A DNA stretch of 64,000 nt, from positions 47,282,626 through 47,346,625 of the forward strand of contig CM018046.1 of NCBI GenBank assembly GCA_008638375.1, written 5' to 3'. The notes beneath the pieces were generated by a model. It was not told the DNA's origin. It worked only from the letters and a program-made list of their open reading frames with translations, and searched no databases. Below, in pieces: positions 1 through 9,835 of this stretch. Source of the stretch: Nyssa sinensis (Eukaryota > Streptophyta > Magnoliopsida > Cornales > Nyssaceae). Position 1 is the stretch's first letter. Each line of letters begins with the position of its first letter. A program made the translations under genes and the position numbers.

Positions 1-131
1 TGATCTTTGCGCAGACTGTCTGTTTGCCAAGATTCTAATGCAAACAAATGAAATGTAATTAACAATAATTAAACTCAATATCATAGTGCATGCTTGTTTC
101 TTAGTTGCATTATATTGTAATACACACACAT

Positions 132-165
<34 letters not shown>

Positions 166-802
166 TATTGTAAAGAAAATTAATTATGTGCGATAATTTG
201 TTTCATGCATGTTATGATAATCAACCTAATTAGTGGCCTAATGCGAATGCATGATTACCTCTTGACCCTTTTAGGATCCATGATCTTGTCGTTGGAATTA
301 CTTCTTGGTGCTTCTGGATTATTACCTCGTCCGTCTGATTTGCATAAGCTTTGGACCTCCTCAGACTCATTTTTTAGCAGTTGCAGGCTGCTGATCAGAG
401 GGTGCTTGTTTATCATCATTAATGCTGTTATGATCGGACGGCGACGAGGGATTGGAGGATGACAGAGTGGGGGCCACATCCGTCGCTATATAGTCGGTGA
501 ACATGGACATGAACTGGTCGTCATTAAATCTATCAAAGTCGGAGTTACTTGCCAGACCCCGGAGCAGACAACCTTCTGCATTCCGCCATGGCTGCAGGGG
601 GCTCAAGGAAGGCAATGGAGTCGCTAATCGATCTCCGGTGAGACCCACGTTTCGCTGACGAGAAGTCGAGGAATTCATCGACCCATGAAGGGTTTAGGTT
701 TGGGTTGTTTGGTTCAAAATTTTCCAGGGAGGTCATTCTTTGGTGAGGAAAACCAGGCCGGTTTGGTGTCATGTTTGGCACTTTTGGAGGCAATTGTGCC
801 AT
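1..802 (-). CDS. bZIP34/61: bZIP34/61-like transcription factor, 5' part, two frameshifts
   Basis: Nuclear leucine-zipper DNA-binding factor; only the N-terminal half is in the window. Coding exon 1 runs 802 down to 259 and exon 2 starts at 34 and leaves the left edge; the donor (AG|GTAATC) and acceptor (CATTAG|A) join in phase to give DPKRVKR-ILANRQSAQRS, the start of the basic region. The N-terminus MAQLPPKVPNMT, the WVDEFLDFSSAKRGSHRRSIS block and the FDRFNDDQFMSMF block are hallmarks of Arabidopsis bZIP34 and bZIP61 (family knowledge). The frame breaks twice: one extra base near 549-550 (a TT pair; the exact site could be anywhere from about 545 to 600) and one in the T6 run at 370-375. 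Removing one base at each restores SGSNSDFDRF and ATAKNESEEVQ. Either these are assembly errors or the allele is broken. The 5' leader is GA-rich. Confidence 0.85.
35..258 (-). other. intron 1 of the bZIP gene with CA/TA microsatellite
   Basis: Intron between the two visible bZIP exons; on the minus strand it starts GTAATC and ends TTAG. It holds an (AC)n(AT)n microsatellite at about 121-166. Confidence 0.8.
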
Positions 803-1137
803 TTTTGTTCACTTTAGCAAAGTACAGAATGTAGAGAGAGAGAAATGAACAACAAATGCACAACCAAACCTTACCAAACTACAATATATACAACAAATAT
901 GTTTATATATACCCATCACAAAACATACATTGTTACAGAAAGGAAGATATATAGCCACAAGAACATCATCATCATTTTTAGAGTCCTATTAAAAAATATC
1001 TTTCTCTCTCATCTCATGCATGGTGGGGTCACATGGGGAGATTGGGACAGCTATCAACAGCTGGTAGGGGGAGTTGGGTCTCAACGGTATTACTGGAAGG
1101 AAAGTCAGGAGTTTAATAACTAAATGGTATCGGAGAC

Positions 1138-1143
1138 CACGTG
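1138..1143. promoter_or_regulatory. G-box CACGTG upstream of the bZIP gene
   Basis: A palindromic CACGTG lies about 335 bp upstream of the bZIP start codon. It is the core site for plant bZIP and bHLH factors, so autoregulation is conceivable. A hexamer alone is weak evidence. Confidence 0.3.
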
Positions 1144-2609
1144 CCCTTGTGACCATCCCTTTAGCTCAAACTTATAATAATACTCTCATAATTTACATAC
1201 AATAGAAACATTCCCCTATATTCTCCTTATGTATACATCTCAATCCATGGCCGTCCGATGAATTACATGATCTTCATCAACCCCATTGAGGATAAGAATC
1301 ACATGGGTCATCACCAATCTGATCAATATTTTAAGTTCACACTAACCTACCAAAGTAAATCACAAGGATATGCACATATAATTTATGGGTTGTGCCAGAT
1401 ATATACATAATACATGGGGATGTCTCTATATTGTATAGATATAGGTGTGTGCATGTATAATGAACTGTTAATGGGAAGATAAAGGAGGATAGTGGGAGTT
1501 GTGGCATTTGGGGGATGAGCTGTGGAAAGAAAGGGAAGCTTGTGAGGGATCATGTCATGCCATGTGAATTGTTTGCACGCTCTAAGCTCTCTTTTCTTTG
1601 TCCCCAAACCATACCCACATGTAGGGCATGTGTCCCTTTTCTTCTCTACCACTGTTTCTAGGTACCTTCCATCACAAACCCAACTGGAATTCATGTTATT
1701 TCTTAATTGAAGCACTTGGAGGCACTAATCATGATTAGAGAAAGAGTTTAGAAGAATATATTTGCCACCCACTTCCAACTTAATAAGGGAGTGCTTGGCA
1801 ATGAAGCATGTGTTCACGTTTTGTTTTTCTTTTTCTTTTTTGTTTTTGAGTAAAAAGCAAGATTTGTGGAGGGTTAATCTGTATGGGAGTTAAAGAATCA
1901 ATGGAATATTTAACTGAACATTCAGAAAGCCTATGTAACATGCATTATCTTAAGTTCTTAACAACAACATGAAATGAAATAAAAATGCCATCCAGCCTAG
2001 AGTCCTATGGCATGATTATTGGCATTCTATTAGCATTAGATTCTATCATTTTTGACTGTGCAAGCTCCCATTATGCAAAGGTCTATCACATTGTCAAACA
2101 CAGCACATGGAGGTGGCTTGATTTAATACAGCAGGTCAAAAATACCATCCCAACCAGTCTGACTGCCTCCCGCTCCCTGCCTGACAGAGCTATATGGACA
2201 CTCATACCAAATGTTCAATTCACTTGATAGCCCATATTCAACCCGAAACGATGAGACAAGCAAAACTCATAGCCAGCCCTAACCCTAACTTGCTCTATGG
2301 CCAAATTTGCATGTTTAGATCTTTAATTGTACGTTTTTGCTACTTTTGGAAGTTTTAATTTTGAAATACTTTGCACCTGGAAACTCAAATTGAGTTTTCG
2401 TTTATGGCAAACTTTTTTGCTTATCTCAAATTTGCTATCTTTTGGAATTTTCTTATTATTTTTTAATTTTATTAGGATTTTAATGTCGTTTTGATTTTCT
2501 AGTCAAATTAGAAAGTTTGTTTCATTATATAAGATGTAATAGGTCTCCACAATTATTATTCTTTTTAATAATATATTTGTGGTGAATTTTGTAGGTAAAA
2601 ATTTAACAT

Positions 2610-3010
2610 GCTCTGTTTCTATTCACGTTTCATGCTGTGCCATCACTTCTGCTTCCGCTTGGGAAGCCATAGAAGTCAAATTCCTAATGTTGAATGGTAA
2701 ATCAATATGTGGTTTAAACAAGCCATCCCAAAACATTCTTTCTTCTTATGGCTGGCCTGTCACCATAGTCTTGCAACACTAGACAGGCTAAAGGCTTGGG
2801 CATATTTCAGATTCTGAGATATGTTTTACCTTTCAATTCTCACTCAGACTCCATAGATTTTTTTTCCCCTACAGCTTCTCTGGTGATACATGGACAACAA
2901 TGCAGCAGCTCTGTTTGATACGAAGAACCCCTGCAAACTGGTGCCAAGAGCTTCAATGGGTTGTAGGCCATCTCAATAGAAACTCTTTCCCTGTTGTCTG
3001 TTACCATCCA
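2610..3010 (-). pseudogene. exon-like relic of an unrecognised gene
   Basis: On the minus strand two pieces read like protein. One, around 2740-2611, contains MFWDGLFKPHIDLPFNIRN followed by TSMASQAEAEVMAQHE and is bounded by stops on both sides. The other, around 3005-2875, contains PIEALGTSLQGFFVSNRAA followed by LLSMYHQ. Composition and a lack of low complexity suggest two decayed exons of one gene. I do not recognise the family. No start, continuous frame or clear splice sites were found, so a functional gene is unlikely. Confidence 0.3.
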
Positions 3011-3996
3011 TTAAAAGGCCCTCCCTGCAACTATGTATATCTCTATTGGTCATGCTCTCAGTGAACACTTGGGAGGGCATCAATCAAAAAGAGATATGCC
3101 AATTGGGAAATTTGTATGAACTTTGGATTCCATAGAAGCATCCTTTATGCTTGCAGTGTTGCCTGAGCTGTACTTCCCCTGTTTTGGATTTTTTTTTTGT
3201 GCATGTAATTCCTCTGTTTAGGCATATGTGCTTCAGATTCCCAGTCATGCTTTGTTAATGGGTACTTGGGGAATGCCCTTTCTTCATTTGTATAGTGTTT
3301 CTTTAATACACAAAAGCTTTCTCCCAAAAAAAAATGAAATTTCCTTTTACTTTGTCTAGATCATGTAACAAGTGGTCTAGACATTTTCTTCACCAAAAAG
3401 ATAAAAAGAAAAGAAATTTGTACGTATTGAAATAGTTATACTATGTTTGTACTTTATACAACGCTTGAGATGATTTTATTTATTTGAGAATATACTTGAT
3501 ATTTGGTTCTCAACGTTTGTGAGGTAAAGAAAATGGAAGGAAACGAAAAGACGAATCTTCTCATTTTTTTTTTCACTCCTACTTAAATAAAATGTAGAAA
3601 TTAAATTTTTTTCACAAATAACTGAAAATTAGAAAAAGAAAAGGAAAAAGATATATGAAAAATAACAAATTTTCTCCCTTAATTTTGTCCCTATCTTCTT
3701 TTCTTCAATATTTCTCATGACAATCAAATAAGAAAAAATTATGCTTATAGCAGTCTTGAAAAAGCAATAAGTAAATTCAATTAACATTTGACATGATAAA
3801 GTAATAAGTATTCTAATATTATATAAAAAAAGAATTAAAATATTTGAACTCGGCTCATGATTGGCTCAAGAAATTGAGCAAGCCACTGCTTGACTCAACT
3901 CGGCCCGACTTATTTACAAGCCTAATTCACCTTGGACATATTTTGGACACTATCCCAATATAATATCACCCGCATCTTGTAAAGGGGCAACTCATA

Positions 3997-4173
3997 GGCC
4001 ATGTTTAGATGAATGAGTATTGTGGCATGATAGGATAATCATATATCACCACTCCGGGATGGGATATATATGATGCACAAGATATATTATTCAAGTCAAG
4101 TAAAGACACCAAATATGAGATATGATCAAAGTTATTCTATCCAACTCTCTTATCATGCCATCCAAACAAGGTC
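3997..4173. mobile_element. Tourist-like MITE
   Basis: 177-bp element with imperfect 15-bp terminal inverted repeats (GGCCATGTTTAGATG at the left, CATCCAAACAAGGTC at the right; 12 of 15 pair) flanked by the trinucleotide ATA on both sides (3994-3996 and 4174-4176). The GGCCTTGTTTGGATG type of terminus and 3-bp target duplication are typical of PIF/Harbinger-derived Tourist MITEs. No coding capacity. Confidence 0.65.
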
Positions 4174-5370
4174 ATAGGAAATTCTCTATTCCAACAGGCA
4201 CTTAATTGTGTTATTACCCACAACTACGGCCACCACAAGTATGCCATACGTGAAAGCCACCCCTCTCAAACTGAATGTGAATGGTGCATGTGATCCTAAT
4301 AACAATGTTTGTTGGGGTTCTTCACCAATTCTTGGATTTAAGAGAACAATGTCATCCAGCAAAGAAGAGTTGTTGGGCTTCATCCAATTTTGGGTAACTG
4401 CCCTCGCGTTTATAAATAGGGAAGAAGCATATATTCATGGCAGGTTTGGATTCACATAACATTTGGTATATGCCCTCAGACCAGAATGAAGCTGTTCTAG
4501 GCAGTGCTCCTCCTCCATCCCCGTCCCATTCTAGTTTAAAAATGAAATTTTTTTAATTTTTAAAAATAAAAATTAATCAACAAATATTATTAAAAAATAA
4601 AAATTCATATTTACACACACACATATATATATATACACACATAATATATATGCACATATTTAGATTTATATATGTGAGTATTTAATGACATGAAAATATT
4701 GAAGACTATTTATATAATTTAAACATATAATTGGAGCAAGACAGGATTCTTTCTCCCATCGTTGTCCCGAACAAGTGTCGAGTTTTAGTATCTTCACCTA
4801 TTCCCGACCCACCCCAAACTCATTCCATTAGGAGTGGCCATGGGATGGGGCAAAGTAAATTGCCATCCCTAACCAAACTGCCAAGCCAATTTGTGCTGAT
4901 AATGTAAAACTATCTACCACGCCCTTTGGCCAAAATCAACTTGTCTTAAAACCTATCCACACAACCAATTCCATATATGGTGTAAACCCATCAATCAGAT
5001 ATGGCTTTGAGTAGGGGGGTTCAGGTTAGCTACACTTATACTCAGTGGCAGATCTAGACTATTAACTTTGGGGGATCCTAATTTTAAAAAAATAAAATCT
5101 ATTGAAATTAAGAGGTAAAAAATAATTTTTCAAAATTTGGGGGAGGGGGATGGAATTGCCCCCCTAGGTTATACTTGGGAGAAGTTGGGACTCCCAACAC
5201 TTCTATTGCCACTCCTGTTAATCCACACAGATGCACAAAACGTAAACGAAACATAACAAATAACAGTTGAGCAAGAGATGCATAAAAGACTTGTCTTGAT
5301 GAAATTAGCAAATGCAAAAGACATGAGCACAAGTCTTTTACTGCTAAACGTACCCATTGTAAATGTGGGT
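4174..5370. other. intergenic, upstream of the cysteine protease
   Basis: Includes a CA/TA microsatellite at about 4611-4660 and a short repeat beginning CAGTGGCAGATCTAG at 5043 (separate entry). The open frame at 4208-4459 has no recognisable domain. Confidence 0.5.
5043..5166 (+). repeat. CAGTGGCGGATC-type short dispersed repeat, copy 1
   Basis: Starts CAGTGGCAGATCTAG and ends in a G/C-rich tract (about 5140-5166). Two further copies of this terminus occur in the ROP intron 6 (about 21290-21440, opposite strand) and in ACX3 intron 1 (43928 onward), so it is a small non-autonomous repeat family. Class uncertain. Confidence 0.45.
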
Positions 5371-5378
5371 TTATATAG
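5371..5378 (+). promoter_or_regulatory. TATA box of the cysteine protease gene
   Basis: TTATATAG about 85 bp before the ATG at 5460; transcription would begin near 5400, leaving a short CT-rich leader. This favours the ATG at 5460 over the in-frame ATG at 5403. Confidence 0.55.
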
Positions 5379-5459
5379 ACATTAATTCTCACGCAAGTCT
5401 TCATGAATAAGTATATCCAACTCCATCTCTCATTCTCCCATCCTACAGCTAAAGCTAGC

Positions 5460-7445
5460 ATGGAGACACCTATTGTCTTGAGAAATGCTTGCTTGAGTCT
5501 TCTGATCTTTTGGATTCTATGCTTACCTATGAGAGCATATTCTGAGGAACCCAAGTCTCAAAAGTATGATGTGAAGCCTATGATGAAGAGGTACAAACAA
5601 TGGCTGGAACAACATGGCCGGCAATACAACGATAGAGATGAATGGAATCGGCGTTTTGGGATTTACCAATCTAATGTTCAGTTCATTGACTACATCAATT
5701 CTCAAAACCTTTCGTTCAGTCTAGTAGACAACGAATTTGCAGACATGACAAATGATGAGTTTAAATCAATCTACTTGGGTTATGGAGGAACTACGGGGCC
5801 TGCAAGTAAGGGGCAGAGTTCAAGATACGACAAAAATCACTCTGCGCCGGCCAGCGTGGACTGGAGACAGAAAGGTGCTGTAACTCCAGTCAAGAATCAA
5901 GGCCAATGTGGTAAAGTATTTTCATGTTTTTTCCTCAATAAGTACCCATTTACAAAACTATTAACTGCATGTTTATCTAGTCCCCTTGAGATAATATTTG
6001 GATTTCTATAGGATCTAAATGCACAGAGTCCTTGCTCTAGAAGTAGGGGTGTCAATTCGTGTTATCGTGTCAAGACATAAATATTTAAAAATATGTGTTA
6101 ACCCTAACCTGATATTATTAACTAATCGTGTCAAGTTTCAAAACCCAAACTGAACCTATTTATTAAACAGGTGACACATGTCGACACATTTAATCCGTTT
6201 ATTTAAATTTTTATTTTTTAAATAAAAAATTTACCTATCTTTCAATATGTATAAATAATTTTCATGTTTAGTAAACTTTGAATATGTACTAAATCAAAGT
6301 AGAAACATCTTTTATAAATAAAAAATATCAAAACCTTGATAAACTTTCAATATGAGACGAATTACCTTAACTCATGATATTTTTTATAATTAAACGGGTT
6401 AAATCGTGTTAAACAGGTTAACATTACTAAAACTCAAACGTGACATGTTTATTAATCATGTTATACGTGTCAACCCGTTTATGACCCAAACCCATTTATA
6501 CTAAACCCAAACCCGTTAACTTCGTGTCGTGTTCGAGTCATATTACCATGTCGTGTTCGAGTCGTATTATCGTGTCGTGTCAAAAATTGACACCCCTATC
6601 TGGAAGGATATTTTGGAGATGGAATTCACACCCCCAAAATCTTTGTCATTCTTCCATGAACTTGCTTCCCAACACAGATACAATCACAAGGCCCTAGCCC
6701 AAATTGAACATAATATCAAATATTATGTCATTATGAACACTTAGTGTTAAAAGCAAAATATTCAGTTACCTTGAAAACTAAGCTCTTAATATGATCATGA
6801 TTTAAAAGGATGCATTCAAGAGAAAAATATAATGTTACTTACCTTTCACCACAGGCAGTTGTTGGGCGTTCTCTACAGTAGCAGCTGTGGAAGGCATCAA
6901 CAAGATCAAAACAGGCCGATTGGTGTCTCTCTCAGAACAACAGCTCGTGGACTGTGATGTCAACACTGGGAACAAAGGTTGCAATGGTGGACTCATGGAA
7001 AGAGCATTTGATTACATTAAAAGGAATGGCGGCATCACTACTGAAAGTAACTACCCATATGCGGGAAGAGATGAAAACTGCAACAAAGGCAAAGCTGGAA
7101 ATCATGCAGTGACAATAACTGGCTATATGAGAGTAGCCCCCAATAATGAGAAAAGGCTAGAAGCTGCAGTTGCCAACCAACCCGTATCAGTGGCAGTTGA
7201 AGGCTGGCAGCTATCAATTTCAGCTCTACTCTCGAGGGATCTTTTCAGGATACTGCGGGGAAACCCCCAATCATGGAGTAACAGCAGTTGGCTATGGAGC
7301 AGATATGGGAAAAAAGTACTGGCTTCTGAAGAATTCATGGGGCACTGGTTGGGGCGAAGCTGGTTATATGAGGATGGAACGTGAAACAGCTGATAAGAGA
7401 GGTATGTGTGGGATCGCCACACAACCCAGCTACCCTGTTAAGTAA
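5460..7445 (+). CDS. papain-like cysteine protease (C1A), one-base frameshift
   Basis: Secreted or vacuolar cysteine endopeptidase made as a pre-pro-enzyme. Exon 1 is 5460-5910, exon 2 is 6855-7445; the intron splits the Gly codon of GQCGSCW. Residues 1-28 form a signal peptide, the I29 inhibitor prodomain follows (ERFNIN-type, about 40-100), then the mature enzyme from about SAPASVDWR. Gln147, Cys153, His290 and Asn310 are the catalytic set in the corrected frame. The coding sequence has one extra G in the GG at 7202-7203 that shifts VAVEAGSYQF out of frame; dropping it gives an intact 346-residue protein, a normal family length. Likely the orthologue of Arabidopsis At1g06260 (from memory). 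Its 944-bp intron carries a hAT-like element. Confidence 0.9.
6044..6598. mobile_element. hAT-like non-autonomous element in the protease intron
   Basis: 555-bp element with terminal inverted repeats TAGGGGTGTCAATT... / ...AATTGACACCCCTA and an 8-bp target duplication TCTAGAAG / TCTGGAAG (6036-6043 and 6599-6606, one transition). The TAGGGGTG-type end and 8-bp duplication fit the hAT superfamily. The interior is rich in CGTGTCGTGTT and AACCCG words and has no transposase. Confidence 0.8.
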
Positions 7446-8786
7446 GGATTGAAGAATCCTCCATGGTAAAATTAGCTTTTCAGCTTCTGAATGATGAATA
7501 TTGGCCCAAGTAATTTACTAGTTATTTTTTTTCTCAAAGTTGAAGATATGAATGAGTCTTGACAACGTGAGATTCACATGAACAAACAAGTGAAAATGAG
7601 ATGCCAGCAAATATAACACAATAGGCAAGTAATATTAATGCTACAAATATTAATCAAAGAACAGCAGGGTTATTACTCAGTTAATTAATTGATGGTCATC
7701 ATTTATTGATGCACAAATAATCTTCTATTTATACTGTTCTAAGTTATGCTAAACATATTATGGCACAACCAACCAATTTATATTTTTGGATGGCCCAAGC
7801 ATTAAACAAATCCTGTGAACTCCTGAGGCATAAGGATGCTAACAATTAACTGTTATACATGATAGTAACATGACTACCAATTAGTTTGATGGATATCAGA
7901 GAAGAGAGATTTTTTATGTTATGACATTGGTTGGTTGCTGAGAATATGGAAGAAAAGAATATATCTTCAAAATACCTGGAATCATGGTGGTGCTACTCAA
8001 TTCTTTCACCTTGGCTGCACCAGGAACAGACCAATTGCTGCCGATGCAAATTTTAATCTAGTTTTGAGTTCCATCATCTGTAATGCTAAGCTTGCAGATG
8101 ATGGTTGCTTAATACACGGCCAGTATATATGCATACCTTTATTTAGGTCCAGTCTCTGCCTGTCACAAGCTGAAATGGTTACCAACAGTGACTCCTTGAT
8201 CAGTAAAGTTGATTCAGACAAAGAAAGCTTTGAAAAAAAAAATTGATAAACACACAAGGAATAAAGGAACAAATGGACGAAAAGGAATAGTATTGGTTGA
8301 ATAGCTTGCCCAATATAGCTAGGGTGAGGTTTTCTTGAGTTGAAAATAATTGCAGAAACTGAAAGTACTACTTAACTATTACACCAATTCTAAAAACAGA
8401 AATACCTCATGCAGCAGCATTTCTATGGTATTAGATAAAGCACACTTTAATTGGAAAATTAGACAAAATCCATGCACTTAGCACTTCAATTCCATAAAAA
8501 ATTAGCTTATATTTCCATATGTCGAGTAAATCACACGATTGTTTCATGAAAATTTGATATTATTTCACATACATTATTAGGAAACTTCAATAAACAATAT
8601 TGTCAATATGTTACAGCACTCCATAATGGATTTACACCCCAACTCCCTCTTGGTTGGTGAATGAAGAAGTGATTTGTGATGTTACAACTAGTCATCAGAG
8701 GGCAAATTATTTAGCAGCTGAGATTGGGACATTGACCCCAAAGTTGTTGTAGAACAATCAACCAACTCCAAATGAAATTAAAGAAG
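7446..8786. other. intergenic between convergent protease and PPR genes
   Basis: Contains the 3' ends of the protease (plus) and PPR (minus) transcripts. Open frames at 7935-8246 (plus) and 8006-8272 (minus) overlap each other and resemble nothing known; no other structure seen. Confidence 0.5.
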
Positions 8787-9835
8787 CTAAGATTTCAATT
8801 CTGCAAATCTTTGTCTCAAAATGCAGGCAAGCTTCCACTCATCAACAGAAGCTAGCCCCTCAACCACTTTCTGTCTCACACTAATATACGGTATAAACCC
8901 TTTTGCTGTCATCGCCATCACAACCCTTACCAGCCAAAACAAATTCACCACACTCTAGGCATCCCTCGACCACCAATTCATAGCTCTCAAATCCCACTAT
9001 GGAAACCCTCCCTCTCCAAAAATTCAATCATCTCTGCTGCTTTCCAAACCTCTCTGTCTGCCCGCATTGCCGCAACCACTTTCACAACAGTTTCCTGCCG
9101 TGGTGTCAGTCCGATTTTTGCCACCATTTCTTTTAACATCTCTGCTGAGTCAGTAGTCCTTCTAACCGCACACATTGCACCAATTACAGCTCCATAACTT
9201 TCCAAGTTAGGAACACATCCTGCCCTACCCATGCTCTTTAAGACTTTAACTGCCTCAGTCAACTGATCAACAGCACAAAGTGATGAAATAAGGTAATTGC
9301 AAGTGCCACAGTCGGGGCGATATCCAAATGATTCCATCTCCAACAGGATGTCTTGTACAGACTGAGATTGGCGTCGGCAGCCAAGCCATGCATTGGTAAG
9401 AAGGAGGTGAGTTTGAGGGACAGGGACACAACCAGAGCGCAGAGTGCGCTGGAGAATGGCAAATGCAAGAGGAAGGGGATTAGGGTTTTGAAGGGTGTAA
9501 GAGAGGAGGTAGGAATAGGCAACCCGAGGAAGAGAACGGGGTCTTATAGGGATGAAAGATTGTAAAATTTCATCAATGATTTGGGTTCTATGGTTTTGGG
9601 GGAAGGTGGACAGAAATGCGAAAGGATTTGGAGTTTGGAAAGATTTTTCTGAGGCATTGAGGAGGTCAGGAATTTGTCTGTAGGTTTTTGCTTCAATAGC
9701 AGCTTTAATGGAATCTTCAAGTGTCAGGGATGAAGAGACTGAGTGAATGGAAAAAAATTGTAGGATCGAGAAAGAAAAAGGACGAAAAGACCCGGAAAGC
9801 ATCCTTGCTACAATCGCCATTTTTGAGTTCTTCAA
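8787..9835 (-). CDS. small P-type pentatricopeptide repeat protein, two frameshifts
   Basis: Organelle-targeted RNA-binding PPR protein. The N-terminus is Arg/Ser/Phe-rich and suits a mitochondrial or plastid transit peptide. Two P-type PPR motifs are clear (PDCGTCNYLISSLCAVDQL... and PNLESYGAVIGAMCAV...), with weaker ones around them. The frame breaks near the C-terminus at two C-runs (one extra base each at 8993-8995 and 8924-8926). Removing them continues the protein as SGFESYELVVEG... to a stop at 8787 and gives 348 residues, close to Arabidopsis At1g06270 (from memory), its probable orthologue. As given, translation stops at FHSGI. Intronless. An alternative start Met lies 5 codons downstream. 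Confidence 0.85.

Larger units (their letters stand above)
803..3996. other. intergenic, upstream of bZIP; no confident gene
   Basis: AT-rich DNA between the divergent bZIP and cysteine protease genes. Short open frames here (for example 1383-1715 minus, 1985-2227 plus) have no recognisable domain. The only coding-like patch is the exon-like relic at about 2610-3010 (separate entry). Two telomere-like CCCTAA units at about 2277-2289 are too few to matter. Confidence 0.6.

Noticed and set aside
1383..1715. 110-codon open frame on the minus strand with two CxxC-like cysteines
   Set aside because: No recognisable domain, odd composition at the C-terminal half, no promoter or splice support.
2277..2289. 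Telomere-like CCCTAACCCTAAC
   Set aside because: Only two units; too short for an interstitial telomere.
4208..4459. 83-codon plus-strand open frame
   Set aside because: No family resemblance; overlapped by an open frame on the other strand.
5403..5459. Upstream in-frame ATG of the cysteine protease
   Set aside because: It sits near the expected transcription start, and the ATG at 5460 gives a normal signal peptide.
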